Notes: generated from the letters alone by a model not told the origin. A stretch of DNA of 64,000 nucleotides from Oscheius sp. JU75 (GCA_037178855.1 JASJZC010000005.1:3472001-3536000); one strand, 5' to 3'; shown: positions 33,079 through 46,369, numbered from the stretch's first letter. A program made the numbers and translations.

Positions 33079-33578
33079 TGCCCTAAAATGGTGTTTTCAC
33101 AACGGTAAACGTCCGATTTTCTCCATGAGGAATATATGCCTTATATGCTCATATACATTCACAAAACCATTTTCATTGTAGCATTGCGTGTCGGCTGATT
33201 CAGACATCCTAAGTCACAAGAAAGGGAGTTGAATCGCGACTGGTCCTGTTCATGTTGTCGACAAAAATCGGACAGTTTGAAGAAGATAGTCGAAAGAGGA
33301 AAGTGACAAGGATATCGTATGAATGGTCAGAAAGATCTCAGTCCGCGGCAAAAAGATGGGAGGAAAACAACAGGTATTGGTCAAGCCTCTCTATCGCCTC
33401 AATCGATGGATCACCGTTGGCGCACGACGTCAACTAAATTTAAAGTCAGGTTAATCAAGCGCATTTTGTACGCAATCCAGTTTTGCGCATCTCGCGTTAC
33501 AAACATGAACACGGATCACAAAGCTTTATATTCTCTGAGAAGACTAGATATTGGGGAGATACCACGTATTGGATATGT

Positions 33579-36500
33579 TCAAGCAGCATACTCGGAGATG
33601 GTAGAGTAGATGTTTTCTGTCGGTTGTGAGTCAAAAGCCACAATTTGGGAGAGACGTTGAGGTAGTCGAGCAGCCAAACAAGCAGGATCAGCAGAGAGGA
33701 CTTCTGCTATCCGCAGTCCGTTTCCTCTTATCCAACTGTCCAACAACTCTGCCAGGGCGGCTGTTGAACTGCCCGATGACAGTTCCTAAACTTGTTCGTT
33801 GCCGATAACCTCTAGGACTCACATTTGCCAGTTGGTTCAAGTGTTCTGCCAGACAGTTCTCGTCTACCAAAGGCTGTCTGGATATTCTTTCCATGAAATG
33901 GCCAACCAATTGTCTGATTCGACCAACTTCTTTTGAAAAGAGAAGACGACTGGAAGAAAGACCGGCTGTCGGTTCGGAGCTGCTGAAACAGTCGACGAGA
34001 GTCTGAGAGACGACAGTCAGGTCTGCTTCGACTGTGATCGTTGGAGGCACGTCGAAAAGGAGTCTTGGTCTATTCAACAGAACTGCCCAGAAACGGAGAG
34101 CGTACAAGTTGGATTTCTGAAAATAGTTTTCAATAAAAAGGAATTCTGGATACCCATTGATGCGCCACAGCTGCCTCAACACCATTCCTCGCTGCTTCTT
34201 CGTCCAAGAGGTCGAAAATGAATTTGAGAGGGACTGGATAGCCGGTCTCTTCCGAATAGACAGCCCCTTCTAAAAGATCTTCGATGTAGTTCTGGACGGT
34301 CGTTTTGCTGGTTAACAGCCTTGTCAGATAGACTTCCGGGATATTTTTCGGGATTGTATCGTCGATCTTTTTCCTCTTGTCCATTGTCTGACCACTCAGC
34401 TGAGTCAAATGGAAAAGACCGGGAAGAGATGGGGTGGCACTCGGAGCTCTTTCCATACTGCTCCAAGAACATTGCCCGCTGTCAGAGTTCCGATGCTCGA
34501 AAGGACCAGGGCACATGAGAAGAAGAGCCCCAGGAGGAATCCCGAATCTCTCCAAAGTGTTCAGGCGACGAGACGAATGGTCTGTCTCGGTGAGAGTTAC
34601 TGGACCGCGTCGGGGACAATGCCATTCTGAATTGCTTTGCATATTTGGACTAATAAAGGAGTTACCAAGATCAAAAGTTCGGGTGCTGGGGCGATGTGAA
34701 TATCTGATGCCCTTGTAGACGATGTCCAACAGTTTCGATTTGATCTGCCCGATCGAATCACAGGATTGAACTTTCAACATGAACGGTCCTTTTCCCTTCA
34801 AGTCCATCACCAAAAGGTCCTAAAGAGCCAGTTAGTCCGGAAGTCTAAAAAAAACTCACAATAGAAATGGAATCTACTGCCTCCCGTAACAGCATGCTTT
34901 CATTGAGAGTGTACCGAGCCTTGCCAGTTATTTCGTCCACTGGTCCCCTTTCTGCTTGACATTTGAGAGCCTTGTAGAGTTGGAGAAAAGAATGAGCCTG
35001 ATTGTCGACCACGTAAGGATACATGGCTATTGACAGCCATTTGCCGACCAACTTCTCAACCAGGCTCTCGCTAGATCGGAACAAGAGACCAGCATTTCCG
35101 TTCTGAATTAAAATTTTGCTTTAGTTATTAGGGGACTACCTACATGAACAGTTTTAGCAATGTGAGCACGGAGAAGATCCGTCATGACGACGGTGAAATA
35201 ATGGAAGTTGCGAAGAAGAGCCTGAACCAGGAGTGATGACAACAGACTCTTTTCTTGGAGAGACACGGAAGGATCCGCATCTGCTGCATCTACTATCTGA
35301 ATCATTACCGTTTAGCTGGACAATAATAATCTGACCGCGAAGATAAAGTGCTTTGTGCTGAGAAGAGAGTCGAACTGGGCGAGAGTGAGTGGGTGTCGTG
35401 TCGCGTACAGACTCGGTGACGAGGACGGACTGCCATCCATCCAGAGAAGACGATTCACAAATTCTTTGAGACTGTTCACTTCGGCCCCGCCATTGTCTTC
35501 CAGATTGAAACTCATTGCTGTGTGAAGTTCGGCGAAGGCAGTCTTGCATTCCTTTCGGATTGTTCCTTCCAGTTCCTCCAACTGCAGCTGGATCTTTCGG
35601 TAGTCTCGCTCCTTCTCCGTATTTTTACGTCTCCAGAGACAGAAAAACAAAAGAAGAACGAACATCAGGGCGAGTAGAAGTAGGACAACAGGTAGCCACA
35701 GCTGTATCATATGCATCGGTGTAGAATACTCAAGCAGTCCAAGCTCTGTCCTGACTCGGCCAATCGTAACTGTCACCAGAGGAGCGTCTAGCACGGGAAT
35801 TCCTAAACAAAACATAAGTCAGAAACTAAACTGGGTAATACCGTTCTCATCAGTCGGTTCGGGTTGTTCCACCGGAGCATTGCAGACGAGCTGTCGACTG
35901 TCCACAAGCGTTACGTAGCATCTCTCCTTGCCTATGAATATCTGTAATTGGTGTTTTTGCTGAAATTTTTTGAGTCAAACCTTGTAATCATCAGTGTTTG
36001 CTGCTTCGTTCAAATGAACTCCGTCCAGAATCAAAGGCTGATTCGACTGATGAACACGTGTTCCATGGAAGGGAGTCAGCTGCGGATCGGGCGTAACTGA
36101 CAACTGTATCCGCGGTCCCAAATTCCGAACCGAGCTGACGGCATCCATTGCAAAACCAATTGGATACCTGAACAGAATCTGGGTAATTTATATTAAGTAC
36201 GAGGCAACCTCGAGTATTTGAGAGATGTTCGATCAGAATGGACCAGCCGCGGAGAGAGACAATACATGGTGGTAGAGTTGACAATCTGACAGCTGGATGT
36301 TTCGGAGACCACTTCCGCTGACAGTTCAGAACTTCCAAGAAGGTATGTCTTAGCAGAGGAGACGGAATCAAAGTTCTTTCCTTCAACTACCAGTGGTTTT
36401 CCTCCAGACTTCCACACTTTCAAAGGTCGAATCGATGAGACTACTGGATCTGGACGGAATTCGAAGGAGGTAGTCATTTTGACAGTTGCCGCATCGATAG

Positions 36501-39500
36501 TCAGTTCGATAAGATTGACAGTTTGAGGGTAAGGAACCGATCCGACCAGGCAGGTAAGCGACTTTGAAGTGTTGCGATGGATGACTGGACAAGGGACACT
36601 TCCGACGTTGATGGTAACGTTGCTTCCACTGTTGAGATTTGATCCATATAAAGACAACTTGGTTCCTCCGGATACTGGTGCAAAGAGAGGAAAGATACTT
36701 TTAAGACCGACTTCGACAAAGGAGAACAAGTCTCGAGTCTCTGCTGTCCTCTTGGATGATCTTCCAACTGCTACTCTAACCGAGCCAGTCGATGTTCCTT
36801 TCTCCACCACACACCGAATAGTCCGACTAATATCGTATCCAATCACTTGGCACTTGCTTCCTCCAACAAAAACTCGATCTCTCACGTCTTCGATCGAAGT
36901 TCCCAGATCTCTGCCCGAGATTGTGATGACTGTACCGCCTTCTTGTGGACCCGAATGGGGATGGAACTGAAGTTGAGAATAAATCTGTTCTTCGAGGAAG
37001 AACTCTTACCGATGAGATATGCGGTCGATCACATTCGGAGGCTGAATGAGCAGCGCAACTGGCCGAGCATCTTCCTGAACACCATCCACAAGACCATTTC
37101 TGCTCAAGAGCCGCGCAACTTGAACAGTCGGCAGCCAGGAAGGAACAGTCGTACACACTCACTGAAACTTGGATCGTTATTTCATTGTTAATAGGATACC
37201 TTGTGAGACGTCGACCAACAGCCCGTTACGAAGAAGTTCGATTGGCACTGTCTGGTTGGAACTGTTCACTTCCAGTTTTACTCCTTTACAGACAACTGTC
37301 TTTCCTTCGAGAGATGCATTGACCACTCGGTTCTTGTTCAGTCGACATGTCAAACCAGTTTTTGGCAACTTGTTCACATTGACTACTTCCAGCTCAAGAT
37401 CTTTCGAAACATCAGCTGCCAAGAGAACCTCCTTCTTGACTATTCTCGCACATTCTCTGGATGAGTCTCCTGAGCACGATCCCTTGGTCTGACATTGTCC
37501 GGAGGAAGAACACCAGTCGCATCCTTCCATCTGAACACACTCGCCACATCTGAACGCTTTTATTTCTTTGAAATATAGAAAAAGTTACGTGTTGAGTTGT
37601 TGGCAGTCGTAGAAACTGTAGTTATATTGAAGAATGTGGTGCGAGGAAAGAGAGGTCCTCAACTTTAGAACCAACTGTTTTTGTCCATTTGTGAGAGAGA
37701 TGGAAGGAGCAGCACATCGAACTCCCTTCTCCGACCAAACTGCCTCCGAGATACTTTGTCCAAAAAGACATTCGTACTTCTGAACATTTTTGATTGATCA
37801 GAATCATGAGTTTCCTACATAATGACTGGGCTGTGGAAGGTTCTTGACCGGGAGAAAGACAGTCGACCGTGTTCCAACAGGCAAATTGGATGGTATGGGT
37901 GGTCCGTCCTCGGCTGGACAGACATCGACGATGGCTGTTGGACAGGAACTCGAGGTCTGACATTGATTGGTCGAGTGGCACCATTGGCAGAGAGGATCTT
38001 CGGATAGAAAACAACTGGTGCATGTTGTTGATCCGGAACAGTCAGTTAATGGTATCCAACGAATCTGAAGAGAAAAGATTGGTTCCCAGAAAGAATCCCT
38101 CGAGAACTGGTGGTGTGAATTACGATCTTTTCTTGTCGCAGTTTACGACCTCCCAGTGACAGAGGGCACATAAATCAGACATATGATGAGATGTTTTGGA
38201 CAGTTGTCGAGCAAGCTTTTTGTCGCGTCTCTTACACAAGTCTCTAGTGAAATATATTGGATTAGACTCTCGTCGTGTTATTAATAAGACGGAGCCTGGC
38301 GCAACATAAACGAATTGTTCTATTCATACCTCATGATCCGTTTGAATCAACATCTTCATGTCCTTGAGAGTCACAGTTCTGATGGATTCGTCGCCTCCAG
38401 TCGTACCAGCATACTTCTCCAGCTGTTGTTGGTTTCCCCATTTCAACTGAAATCATATTCCTTGGCAGATGGCTCCTCGGATAAACATCGTCTCGCAGAG
38501 CGCAATCTCACGTAACGCGGGCAATTAGAGGAATTACGGATGCTGCCCAATCGCGGGAATGGAGTAATGAGACTTACTTTGACCAGGCTGCCATCCTTCA
38601 TCCCGGTCACCACAACTCTTTCAGTTGCAGCCATAGCTGTCACTGTGCCTCTGCTTTCCCAACTCGCGACTTGGACCGACTCGATGCTACCTCCGACCCC
38701 CATCTCACATGTGTCTTCGGAGAGCGGCATGCGCGATTTCTGAAAACATTTCATGGATGACCAGCCGACAATTCCCCCGGGGGCAGAAAGGAATCACTTA
38801 CATTCGTGCATTTCTTGTCGCGTCCAATGTGCGGAAGACCGATAGAGTCGGAACCTCCTCTGCATCTGTCCAGATTGTACCAATAGGTGAGAGCTAATCG
38901 AGACATCGGGAAGACACAAAGGGCTGATCGACGATAGGATGAATCCGAAAATGAGGCAATGAGTCGGTCACCCTCCAAGGTAGCCGCTGTCAACTCGGGA
39001 TAGTTCGAATTGTCCTCTGACCGACATTGCAACTCGATTTCACTGTAGGAGATGAATCTGAAAGTGTCTATTTTTCACCCTATTGAAAGGACTCTGAAGA
39101 GGGTCCCTTGGACACTCCTCGGCTGGCAAGATTGTTTGCGGAGGAGGCCAATTAGAGCGCTGTAGCGGAAATCATCGCGCGGATCAGTCTCCACAATGGT
39201 CGTCCCTCTTACGGACAACAGTTTTGACAAATCGAAGTGAAGAACTGGATCTCACCTTGTGTCGTTGGCACAGAATCTAATAAGCTTCGTGACTGGTTTC
39301 CTCCCTTGTACAGCCGCAATATATACAAAGTGACCGTGCTGGAAGGAAGTGATATATCTGACCAAACTACGGTATTCTTCTCGAAGATAGACCGCTGCTT
39401 CACCCTCAAGACTTCCTGGAAACAATAGTAGGAATTTGGCCAAAAAGTAATTATACCAGAATTGGCAATGGACAGATCAGAGAGCATTCGGAGACTGACA

Positions 39501-40120
39501 GCTGGAAAAGGATCTCGATAAGGCGATTCGGATGTCGGACTAGCTGCCACAATAAGTCCTTTTCTCGTCTTGAGCCAGACAGAGGATGACTCGGGACTAT
39601 TGCCCACAACTGGAACATCTCCTGTCCGTGAGAGTGAGAGATCTGTCGAACTGTAGACGGAGCAGGTACCTAGACGAGTAGAACCACAGACAAGCAATCC
39701 GGAGGGTGTGAGAGCGAGTAGTTTGTTGTGAGTGTCTGTCAACTTGGGTCTAGCATCTCGAAGACAACTTGTCCCATCGTGACTACAGAGCGGAGAGTCT
39801 TTCACGGGTCCTGTGCTGATCGAATGCTGTAGAACGAGTGTGGATGCAGACAGGATTGAGACATTGTTCACTGTCCCGACGAAGATCTGAAAAATTAAGG
39901 CTAGGGTCAATAAGTACTGTTAGGATGCCAGGTGAGATTGGCACCTGAGCACACATCGGGTGTCAGAATATCGTGTGTCAGTCGGAGATTTGCTCACCTT
40001 GTCGTCGACTAGAAGCACATGGTTGATGAGTTGAAAGGATTGGAAGCTGCTGGAGAGGCAGTGGACAGAGAAGGAGGCGAAAAGTAGAAGGACTAACAGA
40101 AAAAGAAGCAGGGACGACAT
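33579..40120 (-). CDS. Plexin
   Basis: Semaphorin receptor. It starts at 40120 with a signal peptide (MSSLLLFLLVLLLFASFSVHC). A divergent Sema domain follows (about 39.9-38.0 kb), then PSI modules with CxxC/CGWC patterns (about 37.95, 37.5 and 37.1 kb), IPT/TIG repeats (GGTVITISGRDLG type; PVSGGTKLSLYGSNL; KSGGKPLVVEGKNF), the membrane segment LWLPVVLLLLALMFVLLLFF, and the juxtamembrane coiled helix. The split RasGAP domain follows (LLFRSSESLVEKLVGKW; ALRFWAVLLNRPRLLFDV) with the Rho-binding insert between. A 37-nt intron (33786-33822) opens the true C-terminal exon, ending ENIYSTISEYAA. The gene is large with about 30 exons. Whether it is the PLX-1 or PLX-2 orthologue I cannot say. Confidence 0.92.
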
Positions 40121-41291
40121 AAGGTCATTTTCTGGAAATGTTTGATCAAACGGACCATTGTGGAGTAGCCAAAAGGTCGGCTCTGGCCATCTTTAGATAT
40201 GCAAATGCGCGAACAATACTTGTTGACCGGCCATTGATGCGAGTGCCAAGAGGCCCTCAAATATTGGCAAAACGAGCCGACCATCTCTAACCGAAAGTCA
40301 AAAGAGACCTCCTAATTGGAGACAGATGCTACCAGTTTTTATTGGTCGGAAGAAAAACGAAGAAGGAGGGAGAGAGGGAAGGAGAGAACAAGCGGGGTGG
40401 TCAAGACAAACAGACACGCTCCCGGAGGATTACATATTCATAAAGCTATAAGCGGTCACCTCCAGTTCGCAATGGAATTAGACGATGCTCAATATGCAAA
40501 TGAGGTGTCCCTATATCAGGGGGACACGCCCACGAAGGCTGATATTTCCGCGCAGCAGAAGGCAGCAGATTTTAGGGGAGATGACAGGGCGTCGAGTTAC
40601 TCATTCCCTTTTATCAGACGAGAGAAAGGGGCCCATTGGAGGGGATTAGGACTCGTTCGACATGAGCTTCGACCCTAGGTCAGGTGCGCGGGATGGGCGC
40701 GTAGAATAATTAACTGATTGGGATTTCAAGCGGAAAACCGCAATTGAACTAAGCAGGGAGAGCTGAAAGGTGAGAGATGGGACGGGACTACTGACCCAAT
40801 CAGAGCGAGGAGGGACCAGTCCGGAAGACGACCTAATTAGCAAGAAAGGGGCAAGAATAACAGCGCTGACAGATGGCTCAAATGGAGAAAAAGGGAGACG
40901 ACCTTCTATGATCTGCTGTTCTGACCTCCACCCATTATTATTCCGGTTAGACACCTTTCCACTCGACACGGATTACCGCGGCGGCATCTGTCCTCGACCG
41001 CAACTCTCTAAAAGCCATTGCCGACAGAGAGCTTGAAATTGGATCGGGAACAGTCTCTCTGGCCTCTAAAGAGAGGCGCCACAGCTGATGGCCACCATGA
41101 TAGCTGGACGAGTTTGTTTATTACGGGACGAGGTTATTTACGAGCTGTTTCTACGGGCGAACCTGTGCACTCATAAAGGACCTTGAGGGTACATTAGCAG
41201 TCGATCCAAAAAAGTCATTTTCAGAGGAAGACCACATTGGAACAAGGAAAAGCGTCCTGTCACCTTGGCAACCCGCATTCCTAACAGACAA
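40121..41291. promoter_or_regulatory. Divergent intergenic region between plexin and IFT22
   Basis: About 1.2 kb without a recognised gene. It contains two copies of ATATGCAAATG (40197-40207 and 40492-40502), octamer-like POU-factor sites, and an X-box near the IFT22 start. ORFs in 40316-41036 lack support. Confidence 0.5.
41259..41272 (+). promoter_or_regulatory. X-box (RFX/DAF-19 site) of IFT22
   Basis: GTCACCTTGGCAAC matches the nematode X-box consensus GTHNYYATRRNAAC at 13 of 14 positions (T for A at position 7), 20 bases before the IFT22 ATG. X-boxes drive cilium genes through the RFX factor DAF-19. Confidence 0.65.
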
Positions 41292-42249
41292 ATGTCGTCC
41301 ATGAAAATTCTTCTTCTCGGTCCAACCAAGGTCAGTCTTTTGAATCCAAAATGAGCGTCAAATTGAAAAGTTACGACCAACTGGTCGCTCATAAAAGTGC
41401 AAAAAAAAATAATCCTCTTTTCAGGCCGGGAAGTCGGCAATTGCTACATATTTAGGAGAGACCGGCGATTGGGAGGCGTGTGAGACATACAGACCGACAA
41501 AAGGTAGGAAACGAAGGCAATCGTACAGCTCGGATGAGTCTAATGAGGCGCTCGGAAACGCAGCCACCTAATGAAACTAATGAGCGAGAAATGGAATGAC
41601 CAACGGATGTCTTTGTGGCTCCGCTCAACAAAGAAGACTTTTAGGTGTGAGGATCATCGACTTTGAAAGTCGAGAAGAAGGTGGATATAAGAATATTGTA
41701 GAATTGGAACTCTGGGACTGTAGCGGCGATCAAAAGTAGGAGAGATAGTCGTAAAAGAACATTGTGTAGGTACAAGGACTGTTGGACGGCCATGAAAGAC
41801 GATGTTACGGCTGTAATACTGGTGGCAGATCCAGACAGCAACTCGGCCGACGACCTCCTGCCTTGGTGGGTTCAATATCCGTCGCGGCCAGAAGGCAATA
41901 AGGTGTCATTTGCATCGGTCAAGATATGACGAGCGAGGGCTTACTCAACTCGAGATTGACGAGGCCGATTGCAGGTACAACGAATTCGTCCAGAAGACGG
42001 GAATTTCCAACGAAAATGTCTTTGTTCTTCTCAACGAAAAGGGAGACAGAAGCACAAATCAGGAAAACATCGCTGCTTTCAAGTAGTTCTTAGTTCTTTA
42101 AAAAAAACAAAAATGAATTTAGACTGATTAAGGACGTGCGGTATCTGGCTATCAACTTGCGGCATGAGGGAGATATTCTGAGGGAAAATGTGAACAGTTT
42201 CATATTGAGAGCTCGTGGCAGTGGACAAGTATCGGATAGATATGAATAA
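41292..42249 (+). CDS. ifta-2: Intraflagellar transport protein IFT22 (RABL5), small GTPase
   Basis: Ras-like GTPase of the IFT-B complex in cilia. Exon 1 is MSSMKILLLGPTK; a 94-nt intron then gives AGKSAIATYL, so the P-loop GPTKAGKS is formed across the junction. Next come GVRIIDFESREEGG, LELWDCSGDQKYKDCW (switch II region with the family W-D-C-G-D core) and VTAVILVADPDS. The C-terminal half includes TGISNENVFVLLNEKGD and KLIKDVRYLAINLRHEG. The stop at 42247-42249 overlaps an AATAAA. One join (about 41880-42000) is ambiguous between two donors and two acceptors, so a few residues after WW are unsure. Confidence 0.87.
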
Positions 42250-42251
42250 AG
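42246..42251 (+). promoter_or_regulatory. Poly(A) signal overlapping the IFT22 stop codon
   Basis: GAATAAAG contains both the TAA stop and AATAAA, giving an almost absent 3' UTR. Confidence 0.6.
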
Positions 42252-42522
42252 TAAGATGCTATCAACTGCGACCCCATGAATCAGCCAGGCGGTGAAAAGA
42301 AGATGCGGCTGGAAGATTAGGTTGCGGCTCTGTTACTTCTTTCACGACTATCAAGCCGTTGGCGGAGGCCCATCCCATTAGGGAGGCGCCCTGTAGACAG
42401 GCACATTTAGCATGTCAGTCGGAAAAAGGCAACCAAGGACACGGTTTATAAAAAGCTGAAAACCACCCGCAGAGAAATAGTTACAGTGCACAAATCAGCG
42501 GAAAAGAATAAGTATGAATAGA

Positions 42523-43668
42523 CTAATAGCGTTTGCGGATGGTATGTCCACCTCCTTGGAACGGACTTGCTCCCTTCGATTTGTTTTGTGCCTCTTCACG
42601 CTCTTTCATCTCACGTTCCATCACGACACGCGACTTGTAGTCGTATCGGACGAAGTTCAGTTTGCCTAAAGTGGTATTGTTGGTGAAATGAAAGATACTC
42701 TACCAGGAGTATAGTCGGTATTACAAACGACAGGTCCCAGTACCACTGGCTCCTCTTGTTGACCGGTTTCGCAGATACTATTCGACGAAGGTTTCTTCTT
42801 GCCGTCCAGACGCTGCCCACTTCCAGCGAAGGCCGAAAACTGGCTGGTAGGAGCAGCCACAGCTGTAGGTACAGGAGCTGCTGGCTGAAATTGCATTTGA
42901 AACATGTACTTTTCAAAAAACCTACCTTGGGTACGTAAGTATCATGCTTCGGTTCAACGTAACCCTCAGGAGCATCGAAATCCAAGTTCAAATCGCATTC
43001 AATAATACAGACGGCATTTTGCGGCTTCAGTTCTCTGATTTGAAACTCGAGCACCTGATCAGCATAGCGTACGGCGATTCGGTCATTCTTCGTCAGGCAA
43101 GCAAACTTTCGAAGTTCCACCTCGAGTACAGCTCTGAACAAGGCGAAGTGTTCATTTGAAATGAAAAACATACCTTGGATTACTTATGTTGAGAAAATCA
43201 ACAGACAGAGGCTTTAGTTTACAGTAAGTAGCATTAACGAGAGTCGCAGAATCGATTCGAACCATAGCCCCTTCGGAGAGAAGTAAGTGTCTCATCATCT
43301 GAATACATTTTTCTTGGGAAAATAATACTAGAAATATACCCATCCGGGCAGATAGCAGCGTCCTTCCGGAGCAGAAAACTCGAGAACACCACAATGAGTG
43401 AATCTTTGAACACCATGCTCGCAATTGGTCAATTTGAAAAGCATGGGATACTGGATGTTGAGTCGAACCAATTTGTCTAGGGAAGAGGTAGGCAGAAGGA
43501 TCTGAACGCTTATCAAAAACAATAAAGAGAACAAACCTTTCCACTGTAGTCCATGTCGTTGACTTTTTCCGTGTTGGCTTCCCAGAAAGATTGTATGTGG
43601 AAGGCGCGTAGCTGCTCGCTGAAAGGTCTCCCGAACCCTTGTTGAAATCCGGCAATCCAATTTTGCAT
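42523..43668 (-). CDS. ufd-1: Ubiquitin fusion degradation protein UFD1
   Basis: Cofactor of the Cdc48/p97 segregase together with NPL4. It starts at 43668 ([12 protein letters not shown]), three bases after an acceptor. The double-psi-barrel UT3 domain is clear: [63 protein letters not shown], and [12 protein letters not shown], the most conserved block of the family. The C-terminal part is an Ala/Pro linker, QRLDGKK (p97-binding SHP-like region), [13 protein letters not shown] and a basic end before the stop at 42523-42525. Introns are about 40 nt. No break seen. Confidence 0.93.
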
Positions 43669-44413
43669 GTTCTGGAAATACTTCCTTTACAATTTGCAAG
43701 AGGCGTCTGCGACACAAGTCAACTCTATTCTGGGATAACACTTGACAATGTTTGTGGACTTTTCTGTCAAGTATTTTCCTAAATTAGAGTTGACAAGGCA
43801 AGTTAAGACAATTCAAAATACAAAATTAGCACTGACTACCAGTCGCTCCGCCAGGTGCGTAAACGAGTGAATTTTTCTGATCCTGTGTACTGTTTGACTA
43901 AGTCAAGCTAATGCAAGAAGAAAATTTTTTGAGTTGGCATGTTACTGTTTTGATTGTTTTAATTGGTAAGAGAAAGTTATTGCTTTAGCTTCTACATTAC
44001 GAAAAGTTTGTAGATGAGTTTTTGTTCCCTGCACAATAAAACCGCCGACCAGGCGGCAAAACCGAAGTAAAAAAAATAGAAGTACTCGAGGTTTAAAAAC
44101 CTAATAAGGGAAGTAAAGCGCATTACGAAAAGTTTATGTAGAGAGATTAATACTGAAACAAAATACAATTTCGACAAAGATATTCTCAAAGGTAAAGTGA
44201 AAAAGGGAATACTGTATGTTAGATCAAAGACATATCCACCAGTAGGAAACTAACAAGGGAAAACAAGGAGTCAACATGAAAAGATGGCTTATGGAGAAGA
44301 CAAAATTCTTCTGACATGGCTGGAAATAAAGGCACCAAAATGAGGAATTAAAGCAAAATGATTACATTTGAATCTAAAGAGAGCCAACAGGACCTAAAGA
44401 CAAATAAACGTGA
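43669..44413. other. AT-rich intergenic region with a short direct repeat
   Basis: No gene seen. CATTACGAAAAGTTT occurs at 43995-44009 and again at 44121-44135, followed each time by a similar GTAGA-containing sequence. Between them are two small hairpins (CCGCC...GGCGG and AGGTTT...AAACCT). Confidence 0.45.
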
Positions 44414-46369
44414 TTAACAATCGAAGGGCTCGTCTCCTTCGTCGTCCGACAGACAAGTTCCATAGTAACGGTCCTAAAACGTTCATTTTACTATTAAAAA
44501 CACGAAACCCACTCCGAAATTGCCCATTCCTGGAATCACATAGAAGTTGTCGCTGAGGGTCTTATCGACAGCGGAAGTAATAAGTCGGACCTAATTATTT
44601 TCATTTGAAAATGAAAGGGTCAAACCTTGGGGAATGCATATGCGAGAGAATGAACTCCAGGCTCGGACATCAACAGACTGAGGAGATAGATGTTTTCTTC
44701 GGGAACGTCGTGGTCCAGCAGAATGCGGATCGCCATCATAGCAGCAGCTCCTGCAGTTTTCATAAGTTGATACGATAAAAAAACGAACCAGTGGCGACGG
44801 TAGCATCCATGAGCATGACCTTGTAGTTGTGAATGTCCTTTGGCAGACGCAGGAAGTACAACTCAGGTTCGAGTGTCTGCTCATTGGTCTGGATCAGAAT
44901 CTTGCCCATCTAAATTGATATTTTGTGACAATTGAAAAGAATTCAAACCTTGACGTCCTTTACTATGGCTCTCAGTGAGTTTTCCATGGTTTCACCAGCT
45001 CGCATGATGGCAACTCCACAGATCTCTGCGTCTTTGCGACGCCCGATGAACTTGTGTCCGTTGCTCAGCTCGATTTCTACATCTCTGAACGGGATGAAGT
45101 TCATGGCCTCTTCAATTAGAATGCGAGTCAGACGTTCCGAGTAGAAAATGATTTCATCTCTGAAACACATTGAAAATAATAAAAAAATAAAGGCCTACCT
45201 CTTGGAGAGTTTGTTGCGAATGAAGGTGAGAAGACCACGGACTTGAGGCGTCTCTTTGATGAGATGGAGAGACTCTGGCAGTTCGTCGGGAAGATCAACA
45301 GCTCCATTCAGCAGTTCGAGACGGACAGCTTTATGGGCAGTCTCGTCGTAGCCTAATTAGAGGTGTAACACAGACAAATGTTACAAGTACCTCTCTTGAT
45401 CAGCTGTGTCATCACTTGCTTGGCGATAAGATTGATTGCAACATCGTTGTCGCCTCCGCGTGGTACAATAATATCGGCCACCTTCATTCCCGGAGCGATG
45501 TATGCCTCGAAAGCGGGCTGAAAAGAGAATTCGTCACAAAATACCCAAACAGAACCTTGACGAATCGAAAATATTGGTCCAGCACTCCCTGGGTATCACG
45601 TCCGCGCTCGTTGATATCACGATTCAAACGACGAGCAAGACGCAGATCTCCATCCGTGTCGACGAAAACCTTCATGTCCATCATGTTATTAATATCTTCT
45701 CGGTGGAAGGCTAGAATTCCTTCGAAGATCAAAACATCGGCTCCATACATGATCTGCAACTTATCACAGTCAAAGATTGAAAATGTGGCTGACCTTGGGA
45801 TTGTTGTCTCTAGCATGAGTGGTGAAGTCGTAGACTGGAACTTCGGTGCTTTTTCCCTCGCGAAGCCGGCTGAGAACATCGAAAAGCAGGTCGAAGTCGA
45901 AGGCGTTGGGATGGTCGAAGTTGTAATTGGCCTCTTCTGCCTGCTTGTGCTGTTCCTCATTTAGCACCTGCTCATTTTGTTAAGATCAACAACAAATATG
46001 AAGCACCTTGTAAAAGCTGTCCATACTAAGAACAGTCACCCACGGGATCTCTAGTTTCTCGATAATCTTGGCAGCAACCGTAGTCTTTCCACTAGCTGAC
46101 CTGAAGAAAGACAGTTGCTACGAAAAAGGCAATGCTGACCCGCCGCAAATTCCGATAACGTAGGGCTGCTTGAGAGTCTGTCCACTTTTGTCGTACCTAG
46201 ATTACTCAGTTAGTTGGTTCCGATGAAACAGTTACCATGGCGGTCTCCCTTTTGTGTAAATTTTTCGGCCACTCTTCGTCGTCATCAGATGATGCTCACT
46301 CTTGGAACCACTGAGAGTACGAAGACGACGACGAGGGGCCGGAGGAGATGGGGAGTTGCGAGGGGCCAT
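44414..46369 (-). CDS. Uridine-cytidine kinase-like protein (UCKL1) with UPRT domain
   Basis: Pyrimidine-salvage protein with an N-terminal uridine kinase and C-terminal uracil phosphoribosyltransferase-like domain. After a Pro/Arg/Ser-rich leader and YTKGRPPW, the kinase shows [16 protein letters not shown] (P-loop), [41 protein letters not shown] and [19 protein letters not shown]. The UPRT part has [33 protein letters not shown]-type loop [15 protein letters not shown] and GNFGDRYYGT, ending DEPFD-C at 44417. The first in-frame ATG is at 46369; sequence upstream in frame (to about 46450) also looks conserved but has no ATG before an in-frame stop, so the N-terminus is uncertain. Confidence 0.9.

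Noticed and set aside
33252-33609. Overlapping plus-strand ORFs near the plexin 3' end
   Set aside because: The real plexin C-terminal exon occupies the minus strand from 33579, and the ORFs show no family motif.
33688-33822. Plexin ending unspliced at 33688
   Set aside because: A 37-nt intron with good ends (33786-33822) leads to a longer in-frame exon to 33579 with a plexin-like tail.
40316-41036. ORFs in the plexin/IFT22 intergenic region
   Set aside because: Low-complexity Arg/Lys/Gly translation with no motif; the region looks regulatory.
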